Origin: Strongylocentrotus droebachiensis
Taxonomy: Eukaryota; Echinodermata; Echinoidea; Camarodonta; Strongylocentrotidae
DNA length: 64,000 bases
NCBI GenBank assembly: GCA_035222895.1
Contig: JAVYIG010009920.1
Span: 1-64,000, forward strand
Direction of reading: 5' to 3'
Part shown: one piece after another, positions 1 through 12,425 of the stretch
How the letters are laid out: each line of letters starts with the position of its first letter
Numbering within the stretch: the first letter of the stretch is position 1
Notes under the pieces: model-generated
The model's database searches: none
What the model was told of the DNA's origin: nothing
Seen by the model: the letters and a program-made list of their open reading frames with translations, nothing else
Position numbers and translations under genes: made by a program

Positions 1-534
1 ATTATGCTATTTAAGACAATTGCATTTATACTTGGAATCAAAAACTGGTGTCATAAATGAATTCCTCGTCATAGAAGACCCTTGAAAAGTCGTATTATGC
101 ATATTTTTAGGCTTCCTGGATTGATATTAGCAACATAATTACATATTGCACATATGCTAATTAGATGACTATATATGCTAATATGGCTATTAAAAAAGTT
201 GCCCAAGGTTGCCAAGCTGGCAACCAAGCTGAATTTACTTCATACCCATCTAGAACACATATCAACAACAAAACCTTGTACTTATCAACTTTTCCAGGTC
301 ATTTACATGGTATATGGTACCGTCTACTGGACTATATTCAAGGTAACGTCATTTTTATTCAGTTTGTGTCGGCCCTTGTGTAATTGTCTCGTATGACTGG
401 GATATACTGGTCGATCCGTCTGCGATTGCATCATGAAATGAATAGCAGTAATAACAATACAGTTTGAAAACTTGCAAGATGTTCTACCTGCCATCCCTAA
501 ATGCATATTAATAATGAATCAAAATTGTGATGCA
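1..534. other. intergenic, no feature seen
   Basis: This is AT-rich sequence. Open frames are short (at most about 73 codons), overlap each other on both strands and have no recognisable protein character. No repeat or RNA gene is visible. Confidence 0.6.
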
Positions 535-535
535 T

Positions 536-602
536 AATGGGCTTTCCTGCTGGAAAAAAGCCCCGACCGCCTTCAAATCGTACTTGAATTGAATTGGATT
601 GC
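536..602 (+). mobile_element. LINE-like 3' tail: hairpin plus TTGAAT microsatellite
   Basis: A short stem is formed by GGGCTTTCC (539-547) and GGAAAAAAGCCCC (552-564). It is followed about 20 bp later by a TTGAATTGAATTGGATT tail (584-600). A terminal hairpin with a short tandem tail is typical of CR1/L2-like LINE 3' ends, which survive as 5'-truncated copies. No coding part is visible, so the call rests on this arrangement alone. A chance hairpin next to a microsatellite is the alternative. Confidence 0.35.
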
Positions 603-1754
603 ATTCATTTTTTCTTCTGCAACATACAAATCAATTACATTTCAGCGATACAACATAAACTAAATATTACAGTCTTTTTTTGTCAGTGTAAACATTATAA
701 TAAAAGTGAAAATATTGGCATTGTAACAAAATATAACTGATAGAAGACTACCAAGACATATTCATTAAGAAATCTGCAGAAGAATAGCTATCACAGTAAG
801 CGCTCATCTAATGACACGAGGCCAATCGAAAAACTAGTCCCGCTTTGAGGCGGATGTTGTCTTTCCTTTTGCTGAAAAGACCATGAAATTTTGCTACTCA
901 TATGGCCAATTATTCATGATTAGGAATGGTGATATTATTTGCAACATTGATATATATATGGGGCCTTGAATACTGAATGAAGGTCCGATCGGTTAAGATT
1001 CGTTGTGGCACCACACCAACCGTAAAATTGTTCTCGGTTTGAAGCCAATCTAATCTTTCTTCTTCCTCTTATCACAGTAAAGTCATTTAATTAATGTCAA
1101 ATCACAGTCACATCCTGGATATGCAACGATCTGAACATATTATTTGCTTATTCATCTTATCACAAATAACACATGTCCGGTGGTATACGTGTTCTAGATT
1201 GGAAAAAAACCCGTCTACTATCATTTTAGTGGAAGAACAACAAAATGCGGATGGCATGTGACCGGCTCTCGACCAATCATTTGACTTAGATCCAAGGCCA
1301 TTTTATATATTGTTATTAGAGTAGACAGTGTGATCCGACCTACATTCAGTATCAAAAGAAAAGAGAGCCTTTTGTGACACGCATTGGGTCATGGGGACAC
1401 AGTCGACGTGTGTTTTTTTCCCCCTTTGGATTTCCACTCCATAACAACGGGATTCGTAGCGTGTCTACTAAACATATAGGAAGTACTTTGACCGATATTT
1501 TTTTTTTAGGGATTCTTCTTGTCCTCTGGTTTTCGATCACGGCAACATATGACGCTGCCCTCGCCAAATGTCCCTCACGTTTCGTAACCTCCACTCGCTG
1601 AGCAAATCTGCTTGTAATGAGTGGAGATCTCATCGTCTGAGGGATGAGTGTACACCGTGGCTATTGCGGGCCGCCGCGGTGTGCCGTGAGTAATGGCTCA
1701 GTGTCATCAGTCATAACGTCGAGGTGTAGGAATTACATATATATATATGGAGGC
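603..1754. other. intergenic
   Basis: AT-rich. Open frames around 1352-1633 occur on both strands but lack ATG starts and show no protein-like composition. There is a GC-rich patch near 1660-1690. Nothing else can be supported. Confidence 0.5.
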
Positions 1755-1758
1755 TTAA

Positions 1759-2427
1759 AGTAGTAGTCCACCCTGATATAAAGTTGATTTTATTAAAAGT
1801 AAAAAAATGAGAGGAACAAATTATTGAAAGTTTTAATAATTACAATAATAATAATGGGTTCTTTTATAGCGTTCGTGTCTGTAATATACGTCATCCAATT
1901 AGAAATAGAAAAGTTATGAATTTCTGAAGTTGTCATCAGTGAAACATAAATTGGCAACACTGTGATATATCATACGAGCTCATCTCCAATTCGCTCTGTA
2001 CAGAAATTTCATATACTTTCGTTTTCTTAGTTATTGATGACGGAGTATAATTTGTTTCTTCAGGGGTTGTATATAAACATATTTGCAATAATTATACTTA
2101 GGGTGAATGTATGATTGACAATTTTCTTAAGGGGAAAAAATATATTTTTGAAGTTTTTTAGTACAAAGCAAATTGGAGGGGAGCTCGCAAGATACGTCAC
2201 AAAGTTGCCAATTTGTGTTTGATTGATTGCACCTGCAAAAAATCATAACTTGCTTATGTTTAATCATTTTTCTTAAACTCTTACTTGCTTAATCCTCTTA
2301 TCTTTCTACTTCATAACTATTCTATTTCATTCGGATACTGTTCAAATGTTTGATAGTTTGTTTCTCTTAGTTGTCTGCTTGTATTAATTCTATTTAAAAG
2401 AACTTAATTTCAGGGTGCACTTCCCGT
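1759..2427. mobile_element. inverted-repeat MITE with TTAA-type target (GTCCACCCTGA family)
   Basis: The left end reads TTAA then AGTAGTAGTCCACCCTGATA. The right end reads TTTCAGGGTGCACTTCCCGT then TTAG, so the outer 25 or so bases are imperfect inverted repeats flanked by TTAA/TTAG (1755-1758 and 2428-2431). A second, internal inverted repeat pairs about 1950-2020 with 2150-2225 (core AAATTGGCAAC). A partial copy of the same family lies at about 42015-42264 with an intact TTAA end. No transposase is encoded, so this is a non-autonomous element. The TTAA target suggests piggyBac-like mobilisation, which is inference. Confidence 0.6.
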
Positions 2428-2431
2428 TTAG

Positions 2432-5400
2432 GAAACATATCAGGTATTTCTAAACGATTACACACCGTTGTTCATAAATGATACCCTAATCTTGGGCGAA
2501 TGTCTAAGTAATGAATAAGGACTAAAATTAGAATTGGAAATGAAGATTTGAAGGGGCCTGTAAAGGCAAAAGCAAGGATATTGGCTCCAGAGGTTAATAC
2601 ATTTGTAAGTATAACAAAGTTGTGGGAACGAACAAGGAATATTTAAGAATTAATGCCATAACTGTTTTTGAATACATTCTTATTTGTAATGTCATGTAGT
2701 ATCGAAATCAAGATAAAATTCATCCTTTCAAAGATGGGAGTTTTTCGTTAATCATTTTTACCAATATCAAATTATACCAAAAATTGTTTTTGTTGTTTTA
2801 AAGTATACATCAAAAAATAAAGATGAGGCGTATGGTATGCAAAATCAGAACTTGTCCAAGCCCAAATGCTTCATAGTCTGGACCCCCCACACCCGCACAG
2901 CATGCCCATACTTTATGGCCGAAATACAGTTTGCCGCTATGGTCCGAATCGTTTAGTTAGAAGGCATGTGTACGATATAATAGGACGTGATATGTGTTTA
3001 TGAAATAGGAAGATATATACATATCCATTACATTGATCAAAATTTTATCCTGAGAATGTAATCGTTAAATACTAGTGTTATTTTACAGTAGAGATGATAC
3101 ATGGTTGAAACAGGGATGGGACAGTTATTAGAATTATCTAGCAATAACATTTCCAGTGTATAACTTATGTTCGCCACCGAAGATATTTTCCACTTGCTAG
3201 AATTCTGGAATCGTGTGTGCCTGTGCTCACAAACCAACGACAAAGTTTAGGTGATAGTGGATATGCAATATTGGTCATTGTAATTTTGTAAGTAAATGCT
3301 ATAGGAAATGGAAATCGACGCCTGAACTATGTATAACTTGAATAAATACATTTCTATATACATTGTAACACTAAACACATTAAATGTTTCAACCAACTGA
3401 GAAATTCATATTGTTATAATGAAACCTGTGTTTTAAGTCCTTTGTGCATAAGCAATCCATTTTCCTGTTTACCGCTCATAATTTCTAGTTTTTCTCCGGC
3501 GGTCACATTGGTGGAACATTTATTTCTAAATTAGACATATTAAATAGGTGCTGGAGATTTTTTAATTATTTTTTTAATAGAAAAAAAGGATAGAAGACTT
3601 TTTGAAAAACTCGATAGAATAACATACAGTGTTTCCAAAGATAACATTAGTTTAAATACATTGTTTCATTTATTCTGAAGTAGATAGTTGAATCAATTAT
3701 TTTTAAACATTAATTTGAATTACACGGAGGTTCGCTTTTTTATTTAGTAAATAATGCCCGTAAATTGCATGAGCCAAAAGCAAGAGAAAATGATCGTTCG
3801 ATGATAATAAGAGGTAAAATAGTGAAACTTATCATATCATTTATATTCTCTGACAAACAGGCAACGACGAAGAAGAAGAAGAAAAAAAGGGGGAAAAGGC
3901 CCTCGGATTTCTGCCAGACTACTTGTAATTCATTTATTCAATGTAATCATTCTTTTTCTGCAATCAGAAACATTAAGGTATAAATAAACATTTCTGTTAA
4001 AATTGTGTTTTCCATGATAATATAACCAAATCAAATGTTAAAGAGAATTCTTATAATCCTATCATTTTTAAACTAAATAAACGTATCAAGGTCAGACAAA
4101 TTCGAATAACAAGAAGAAATACGGAGACATAGTATTAATATAGACAGGTTTTATTTTGTTGTTGTATGAAACAGTAACAAAAACCGTTGTTTTCTCAATT
4201 TAAAAGCTATTGAATTTCCAATCGTTTCATTTTGTGTTAATTAGCCTGTAACGGTATACTAACAAATAAACTAAAAAGGCGGAAAAGACGATGTCAATTT
4301 TATGGTCAGTCTCTATACCGGAGAGGAAAGTAGAACTTTGTTATTTCATTTAGCCTGACACAGTAGGAATCTCGGTTTTGGGTTACTAAATGAAGGTAAT
4401 CAAAAATCGGTGAAATAATGGGCATTCAACGCCTATATAAAAAGTAACTTTTCACAAACAACCTTTGAGGTCAATAATATCTATTCATTTGTCTAGTGAC
4501 CATTTGGAATTGACCCATAGGGAAAAAATCTTTACGAGAATGCTTATTTTTCAAGGTTTTTTATTTGTCCATCTGCAATTTACAAATCCATTATCTCGGA
4601 AGTGTCAGGGTTCAAATATGTAGCTTAGTATAATTGTTCACCAAATTGCTGTAGAAAATAATAATTAAAATAAATATAATTAAAATGATGATTATGAAAA
4701 TAATAATAATATTAATAATAATAATAATGAAAATAAAAAATAATAAAAAGAGGAATTTAAATGATGGCTCAAAGAAAAAAATCACTAAACATTTCATGTT
4801 ATTATCTATATTTATTACATTGGCTATTATAATCCCATACATTTTCTTGACAAGTTAAGCCATACTTATGATATTAACATATGAAAACATGTTTGGTCGA
4901 TTACATGTCACGGTTGATTCAATCAAACAAACAGCAAATTATTCAATTACATCATCTGATCACATTCATATAAAAGGCACAGTTTGATTTTTTTTTAAAT
5001 ATATGCAAGATAACTTATACATATAAAAACTTAAATGATAATAATAAAGAAACATTACACATTTAAAAAGAATATTGCGAAACATTCATGAAAGGAGGCC
5101 TACGTACATATGTAATGTGTAATGCACTATTTTTAATATTCGAATATTATTTTTCACTTTCAAGATGAGTATGGTGATTTTTGCTTCGTTAAGAAATAAA
5201 CTCTCTTTCCTAATAATATCTTAAACGCCAAAAAAAAATAGTTATTTCAGATTTGACAGACATTACTTTGCACTGCAATACCAATCGATTACTGAACAAT
5301 ATAACAATACTGATTGTACTATCCACTGTATTATTGGGGATATATATCAAATTAAACTTCCTGTGAGTCCTCTCCAAAATTCAGTAACATCGGTGCATGA

Positions 5401-7525
5401 AAAGAATAATTGAATATTAAAGTATGTTTTATCCCCTGTTTTACAAAATATGCATGCTTTCGTCTTCTGGTTTCCGATGCATTTGAACTAAACATTAGTA
5501 AGAAATAGACTATTGATAAACTTATATTATGGATTACTCTCAACCTTGAGTCAATATTAATTGTCCATGATAACATAAATAATTGAAAAACTTCACTATA
5601 ACCAAGACCATAATTGTTTTCAAACTGACAAAATACCCTTATTTAGGTCATTAAATACTCTTGTCAACTGCTCATAACATCAACAGAGAAAGTGTTTTTT
5701 TTACCTGAGAGATACATGGAAATTCTGTAGTATCGTTTGAGTACTGATTAATATCTTCTTCGATAAACATTTTCTCAACTTGTTAGGCATTCTTTTGTTA
5801 CACTCAAAATTAAAATATAAACAAGTAATCTGTATATGACAAACCGATTCCGGTTGATTACATTAGATATATCTCAAAACAACACACAAACAAACACAAA
5901 AACAAGATGGATTAGGGTTATAGACTAGTCTGTCTCAAAATAGAGAGAAAGATACATTAATGATTAAGTAGAACATTATTAAACAACCATACTAATTCTA
6001 CAAGTTTATTTCCACATGATCATGAAAATAAATTTAATTTTTTTATTTAGATCATTACAATATTGAATTGAATCGAATTGGTTTCCACAAAACATTAAAT
6101 AAAAGTGTTCAAAATTATAAATGTACAATTAAATAGAGTAGAGGGACAACAAGAGTATAAATAATTATCTAGGTTACCCCCTTGAACTTGAATCTGATTA
6201 TTTCAAGTAAATAAAGCTAGTCAACATATACTTAAAACGAAATCGGTCAAACAGTAGCCATTCAGCGGAAGAGTTGCTGAAGAGTCAATGTAAATAGAAA
6301 GTTCGTAGGGTCAAGAATTTCCTTTATGAATAGACCACTTAGACCATTAGCACTGGCATGACTTAGTTCTCAAAGAAAGGGGAAACCCCGTCAATCTCTA
6401 TCAAAGTACATATTCTATACTTGGATGTGTCCAGTTTCTTTGTTAAATTTCTTTTAGAGGCCAGAGTTCAAATTCGTAACCTATAATGACTTTAACACCT
6501 GTCTAAATTATCTACCACTTACAGATCAATAATCGCGACACTAAGATTTCTTTTAGTTTCTTTTCTCTTGCATCATACATGTAGTTCCTAACATTTTCCC
6601 TGTAAAAAATCACAAGAGATTTAGCGGGCATTAAAGTAAAATTCAGAACAGTGGTTAAATCAAATAGGTAAAACTCATCATGTTCACTATTTGTATTTTC
6701 CTGGCAATGTCAATGACTTCGACACGAATAACTGTAAATATAAAGTAATGATACAACTTTATTTGTATATTGACACTAACATACATACATACTCAGCTTC
6801 AATTTTGCTATTTTATCCCTTAACATGCAATAAATTTAACGAACAAATTGGAAATAAAGTAGTAGTACGTGATGTGTTTTATGAATATCTGGATTGAATA
6901 AATCAAGTTTGTTTTTACATATATATTTTACGTCAGTGAATAGAGACTAAAAAAAAAAATCAACATACTTAGGCCTATCTCTAAATAATCGACTATTCGA
7001 TAGATGAAGGCAAACATTCCATTAACAATCAGACCAATTTTGTTTTCTTCAATTTTTTAAACAATGAATCAAAATGGATGATTCTACTGCTATATTCCCT
7101 TCTACTTCTAAGAGTGTATACTCGGGGAGTATTATACTAATTATTGAAACTTGTATGATAAGAACATTTCTTTAGATGGTAAATTTTATGTTCACTTTAA
7201 CCTCTACGATGCCTAATTGTAGTCTCTTTTGAACTGGATGGAGGACAGGGGTAGAGAGAGAGAGAGGGGAAGGATCATTTACCAATTAAGTTGACTGAAT
7301 GGGAAAGAAGAGGTCATATTTTGCCTAGCCAACTATGACTTTACTTCCACACAATAGATTTGTTAAGCTTGTTTTTCTTTTTTGCAAAGGCGGTTTTATG
7401 GGATTGTTGATTCAATTCCTTTGCACGCATGTCTAGTTTACCGAAATGAATTTGTATGCCTATTATTCTTCTTTCAAAAGAAGGGAAAAGCCCGTTCAGG
7501 CACCTAAACTACGAATTTCTACTAG
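2432..7525. other. long AT-rich intergenic stretch
   Basis: Five kilobases without a supportable gene. It contains A/T homopolymers, an (AAT)-rich low-complexity patch at about 4660-4760 that creates a spurious Ile-rich minus frame, and a (GA) run near 7254-7268. No splice-flanked coding exon, tRNA or conserved domain is visible. Confidence 0.5.
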
Positions 7526-7541
7526 CCCCCCCCCCCCCCCC
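7526..7541. repeat. poly-C tract
   Basis: Sixteen consecutive C residues followed by ACCCCC. It sits just before the large pyrimidine satellite. Similar C or G runs of 9-17 bp recur through the window (for example 36660, 42531, 44509, 46202, 47806, 48568, 49576). Confidence 0.9.
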
Positions 7542-7616
7542 ACCCCCTCCGACCACGGAATGCAGAGTATCTTCCATCTTTCAGAGGTCAAGGTAGTGTC
7601 CTGATTTGTTTTACTT

Positions 7617-10600
7617 ACACGTCCACTTCTACATTCACTTCTACATCCTCTTCAAAATCCACTTCAACCTTTACATCCCCTTCCACATCCACTTCTACAT
7701 CCACTTCCACCTTTACATCCTCTTCAACATCCTCTTCCACATCCACTTCCACCTTTACATCCACTTTTTCATCCACTTTCGCTTCCACATCCACTTTTAC
7801 ATCCTTTTCTACGTCTACTACCACTTTAATGTCCACTTCTACATCCACTTCTACATACGCTACATCATCCACTTCTACATCAACTTCCACATTTTCTTCT
7901 ACAACCACTTCTACATCCACTTCCTTATTTCCGTCTAAATTCATGTTTACATCCACTACTACCTCCAACTCCAAATCCCATTCTATATCCTAATCTATAT
8001 CCATTTCTACGTTCAATTCTACCACTTCTACATCCACTTCCTATACCTTTCTACATCTGCCTCCACGTCCACTTCAACATTTTCTTCTACATCCACTTTT
8101 ACATACAATTTCACGTACATATCCACTTCTACATCCTCTTCCACTTCAACTTCCACCTTTACACCCACTTTAACATCTACTTCAACTTCTACATCCATTC
8201 TACATCCACTTTTACACCCACTTCCGCTTCCAAATCCACTTCTACATCCTTTCTACATCCACTTCCAAATTTTCTTCAACATCCACTTTTACATCCACTT
8301 CCACTTCCACTTCTACATCCACTTCTACATCCTCTTCCATATCCACTTCCAGCTTTACATGGTGTACATCCACTTCCACATCCACTTCCACCTTTACATC
8401 CTCTTAACATCCCGTTCCACATCCACTCCCACCTTTACATCCACTTTTACATCCACTTCAACTTTCTCTTCCACATCCACTTCCACCTTTACATCCTCTT
8501 CAACATCTTCTTCCACATCCACTTCCACCTTTACATCCACTTTTAAACCCATTTCCACATCTTTTTCAACATCCAATTCCACATTTTCTTCTACATCCAC
8601 TTCCACTTCCACTTCTACTTCCACTTTTACACCCTCTTCTACATCCACTTCCACCTTTACATCATCTTAACATCCCCTTTCACGTCCACGTCCACTTCCA
8701 CCTTTACATCCACTTTTACATCCACTTCCACTTCTACATCCTCTTTAACATCCTCTCCCACATCCACTTCCACCTTTACATCCACTTTTACATTCATTTC
8801 CACATCCTTTTCAACATCCAATTCCAATTTTTGTTCTACATCCACTTCCACTTCCACTTCTACTTCCACTTTTACACCCTCTTCGACATCCTCTTCCCTT
8901 CCACCTTTACATCCACGTTTTCATCCACTTCAACTTCTACATCCACTTTTAGATGCACTTCCACTTCTACATCCTCTTCTACATCCTCTTCAACATCCTC
9001 TTTCACTTTTACATCTACTTTTACATCCACTTCCACTTCCACTTCTACATCCACTTCTACATCCTCTTCCATATCCACTTCCACCTTTACATGGTGTACA
9101 TCCACTTCCACATCTACTTCCACCTTTACATCCTCTTAACATCCCGTTCCACATCCACTCTCACCTTTACATCCACTTTTACATCCACTTCAACTTTCTC
9201 TTCCACATCCACTTCCACTTTTACATCCTCTTCAACATCTTCTTCCACATCCACTTCCACCTTTACATCCACTTTTACACCCATTTCCACATCTTTTTCA
9301 ACATCCAATTCCACTTCCACTTCTACTTCCACTTTTACACCCTCTTCTTCATCCACTTCCACCTTTACATCCTCTTAACATCCCGTTCCACATCCACTCC
9401 CACCTTTACATCCACTTTTACATCCACTTCAACTTTCTCTTCCACATCCACTTCCACTTTTACATCCTCTTCAACATCTTCTTCCACATCCACTTCCACC
9501 TTTACATCCACTTTTACACCCATTTCCACATCTTTTTCAACATCCAATTCCACTTCCACATCTACTTCCACTTTTACACCCTCTTCTTCATCCACTTCCA
9601 CCTTTACATCCTCTTAACATCCCCTTCCACGTCCACGTCCACTTCCACCTTTACATCCACTTCAACATCCACTTTTACATCCACTTCCACTTCTACATCC
9701 TCTTTAACATCCTCTTCCACATCCACTTCCACCTTTACATCCACTTTTACATCCATTTCCACATCCTTTTCAACATCCAATTCCAATTTTGTTTCTACAT
9801 CCACTTCCACTTCCACTTCCACTTCTACTTCCACTTTTACACCCTCTTCGACATCCTCTTCCACATCCACCTTTACATCCACGTTTTCATCCACTTCAAC
9901 TTCTACATCCACTTTTAGATGCACTTCCACTTCCACTTCTACATCCTCTTCTACATCCTCTTCAACATCCTCTTTCACTTTTACATCTACTTTTACATCC
10001 ACTTCCACTTCTTCATCCACTTCCATTTTTTCTTCTAAATCCACTTCTACATCGACTTCCACATCCAATTCTACATCCACTTCTACATTCACTTTCAGAT
10101 CCCCTTCTATATCTATTTCCACGTCCACCTATACATCCACTTCCACATCCACTTTCACATCCCACACCCACCTTTTTTTTCTACATTCACTTCCACATCC
10201 ATTTCTACATAAATTTCTACCTTCGCTATCACATCCCCATGTACATTCACTTCTACAATTCACTTCCACATTTTCTTCTACATTCTCTTCTACATCCATT
10301 TTCACATTTTCTTCCACATCCACCTATACATCCACTTCTACATCCACTTCCACATTTTCTTCTACATCCACTTCCGAATCCACCTAAACATCCAATTTCA
10401 CATCCCCTTCTATATCCACTTCCACGTCCACTTATACATACACTTTAACATCCACTTCCACATTTTCTTCTACATCCACTTTCAAATCCATCTTTACATC
10501 CACTTGTACATTTTTTTCTACATCCACTTCAAATCCACCTATACATCAACTTCTACATCCACTTTCACATCCCCTTCTATATCCACGTCCACGTATACAT

Positions 10601-11066
10601 CCACTTTAACATCAACTTCCACATTTTCTTCTACATCCACTTCTAAGTCCAATTGTTTTATCCACTTCTACATCCACTTCTACATCCACTTCCACATTTT
10701 CTTCTACATTCTCTTCTACATCCACTTTCACATTTTCTTCCACATCCACCTATACATCCACTTCTACATCTACTTCCACATTTTCTTTCACATCCACTTC
10801 CGAATCCACCTATACATCAACTTCTACATCCACTTTCACATCCCCTTCTATATCCACTTCCACGTCCACTTATACATCCACTTTGACATCCACTTCCACA
10901 TTTTCTTCTACATCCACTTCCAAATCCACTTCCACTTATACATCCACTTTGACATCCACTTCCATATTTTCTTCTACATCCACTTCTAAGTTCACTTTTA
11001 TATCCACTTCTTCATCCACTTCTACATCCACTTCCACACGCTCTTCCACTTCCACTTCCACATTCA
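7617..11066. repeat. 3.4-kb pyrimidine-strand satellite of 6-bp steps, higher-order organised
   Basis: The plus strand is almost entirely a concatenation of hexamer variants such as ACATCC, ACTTCC, ACCTTT, ACTTTT and ACTTCT, giving a near purine-free strand apart from the regular A. Because the step is a multiple of three, frames stay open on both strands: Ser/Thr-rich (plus) and Val-Asp-Val-Glu (minus). Block junctions marked by CTCTTAACATCC occur at 8401, 8664 (variant), 9133, 9372 and 9611. The two 239-bp blocks from 9133 and 9372 are nearly identical. An ACATGGTGTACA marker recurs at 8357 and 9089, 732 bp apart. This is non-coding tandem DNA in my judgement. Confidence 0.95.
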
Positions 11067-12040
11067 TTTGTTATTGTATGGCTAAATTGATCCCAAATTG
11101 TTTTTCAAATCGGCAACAATTATAATTTTCTTTTAGTGCTATATTGTAAAAATTAAATTTGAGATATCTGAAAACATTAGGAATCGGCTTGAATGTCATA
11201 GAATACTTCGATAAAATTGCATTTTTTTAAATTGAAAAACAAAGATTTTTAATCTGTTAACGTGTTAAAAGTTTGAAAGCTTTTTTTCCTTTTAAAAATT
11301 CCTGACATGATATTAAATCGACGCAGCAGTAAACAGGGAGAATATTTTAGTATTTTAGATTATGATTGCTAGCCGTAACAAGTATATACAATTTTGCAAT
11401 GAAATGATATATTTACAAAATATACACCATGAATTCAAATAAATTATCCTAGACTTGTTTTTTAGAACAAAGATGACTTATCGTCAAAAAAAATTTCCAA
11501 AACAAAACAAACAATCTGACAAATTATATAATTTCAGAATAATTTGTCATTTGTATTTGGATTATTTCATGTTACCTATATGAAATTTCATTTCGACAGA
11601 CAGTAATGTTCCACATTAAAGCCTCCTATGTAAAAGGGCCGTAAATGAAACTATTTTTTTTTTTATTTGTTATAATCTACTTAAATTCTAGGAATAATAT
11701 GTAAAAGTAGTTCAAATATACATATTTATATACATTTTGCACTTTTCATACATTTGCATAGAGGTGTATAGCAAAGGCGGCAAAAAATAATATCTTTCGA
11801 GACAACTCGTGAAAAATCTTTGAAAAAAAAATTTAAGAAAAACGTACGTGTATTTTCTATAAATATCGTATATTGCATATTCATTTCGAGACACCGACAA
11901 ATATTATTCTACATGAATATATGCTAATATTTTTGTTTACAAACACAATCAAATTCGTGATATAAAATAGAATTGAGATATAGAACTCATATACAGTATC
12001 GACTGGAACACTTAGTATTCCAAAATGTATCTCTTTACCT
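11067..12040. other. intergenic
   Basis: AT-rich sequence after the satellite. Only short overlapping open frames are present, and I see nothing recognisable. Confidence 0.5.
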
Positions 12041-12044
12041 TTGA

Positions 12045-12425
12045 GGGATTGGGTAACTTTGTCTCAGATTCTGAAACAAAATCCTGGATTTAGGTCATGC
12101 TGCAATCATAATTATAAACCTTTAGGTCAGTCAGTAACCCCATGACTTTTACAAGCCGATCGCCTGTTTGATTATCAAGATATTTATGATTGGAAATCGA
12201 AATCAAATTTTGCGTTTTCCTAACGCTTTTCTTTACACTACAGTCTATTAGGGAAAACGGGTATGGTAAAACCAGTCACTCATAGACTTTTTGAGGCACT
12301 TTATGATCATTTTGAAGCGCAAATCTGTTAAGGCTTCAATATTACACTGTATCAAACACACTGATAAGACAGAGGGCCATGCATCTAAGATTTTACATTT
12401 TTAAACGATTCTCTTAAGGCAATAT
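12045..12425 (+). repeat. dispersed repeat family A, copy 1
   Basis: About 380 bp that matches, with substitutions and small gaps, the reverse complement of 24960-25345 and the plus strand of 41783-41960. Shared landmarks include TCAGATTCTGAAACAAAATC, GCTGCAATCATAATTATAAA, TTTTGAAGCGCAAAT and GGCCATGCATCT. No coding capacity or clear terminal inverted repeat is visible. It is probably a non-autonomous transposable element or a fragment of one. Confidence 0.75.

Noticed and set aside
9604..10128. 174-codon Val/Asp/Glu frame and other long frames in the satellite
   Set aside because: They are products of a hexamer period that keeps every frame in register. They overlap open frames on the other strand and have no non-repeat sequence.
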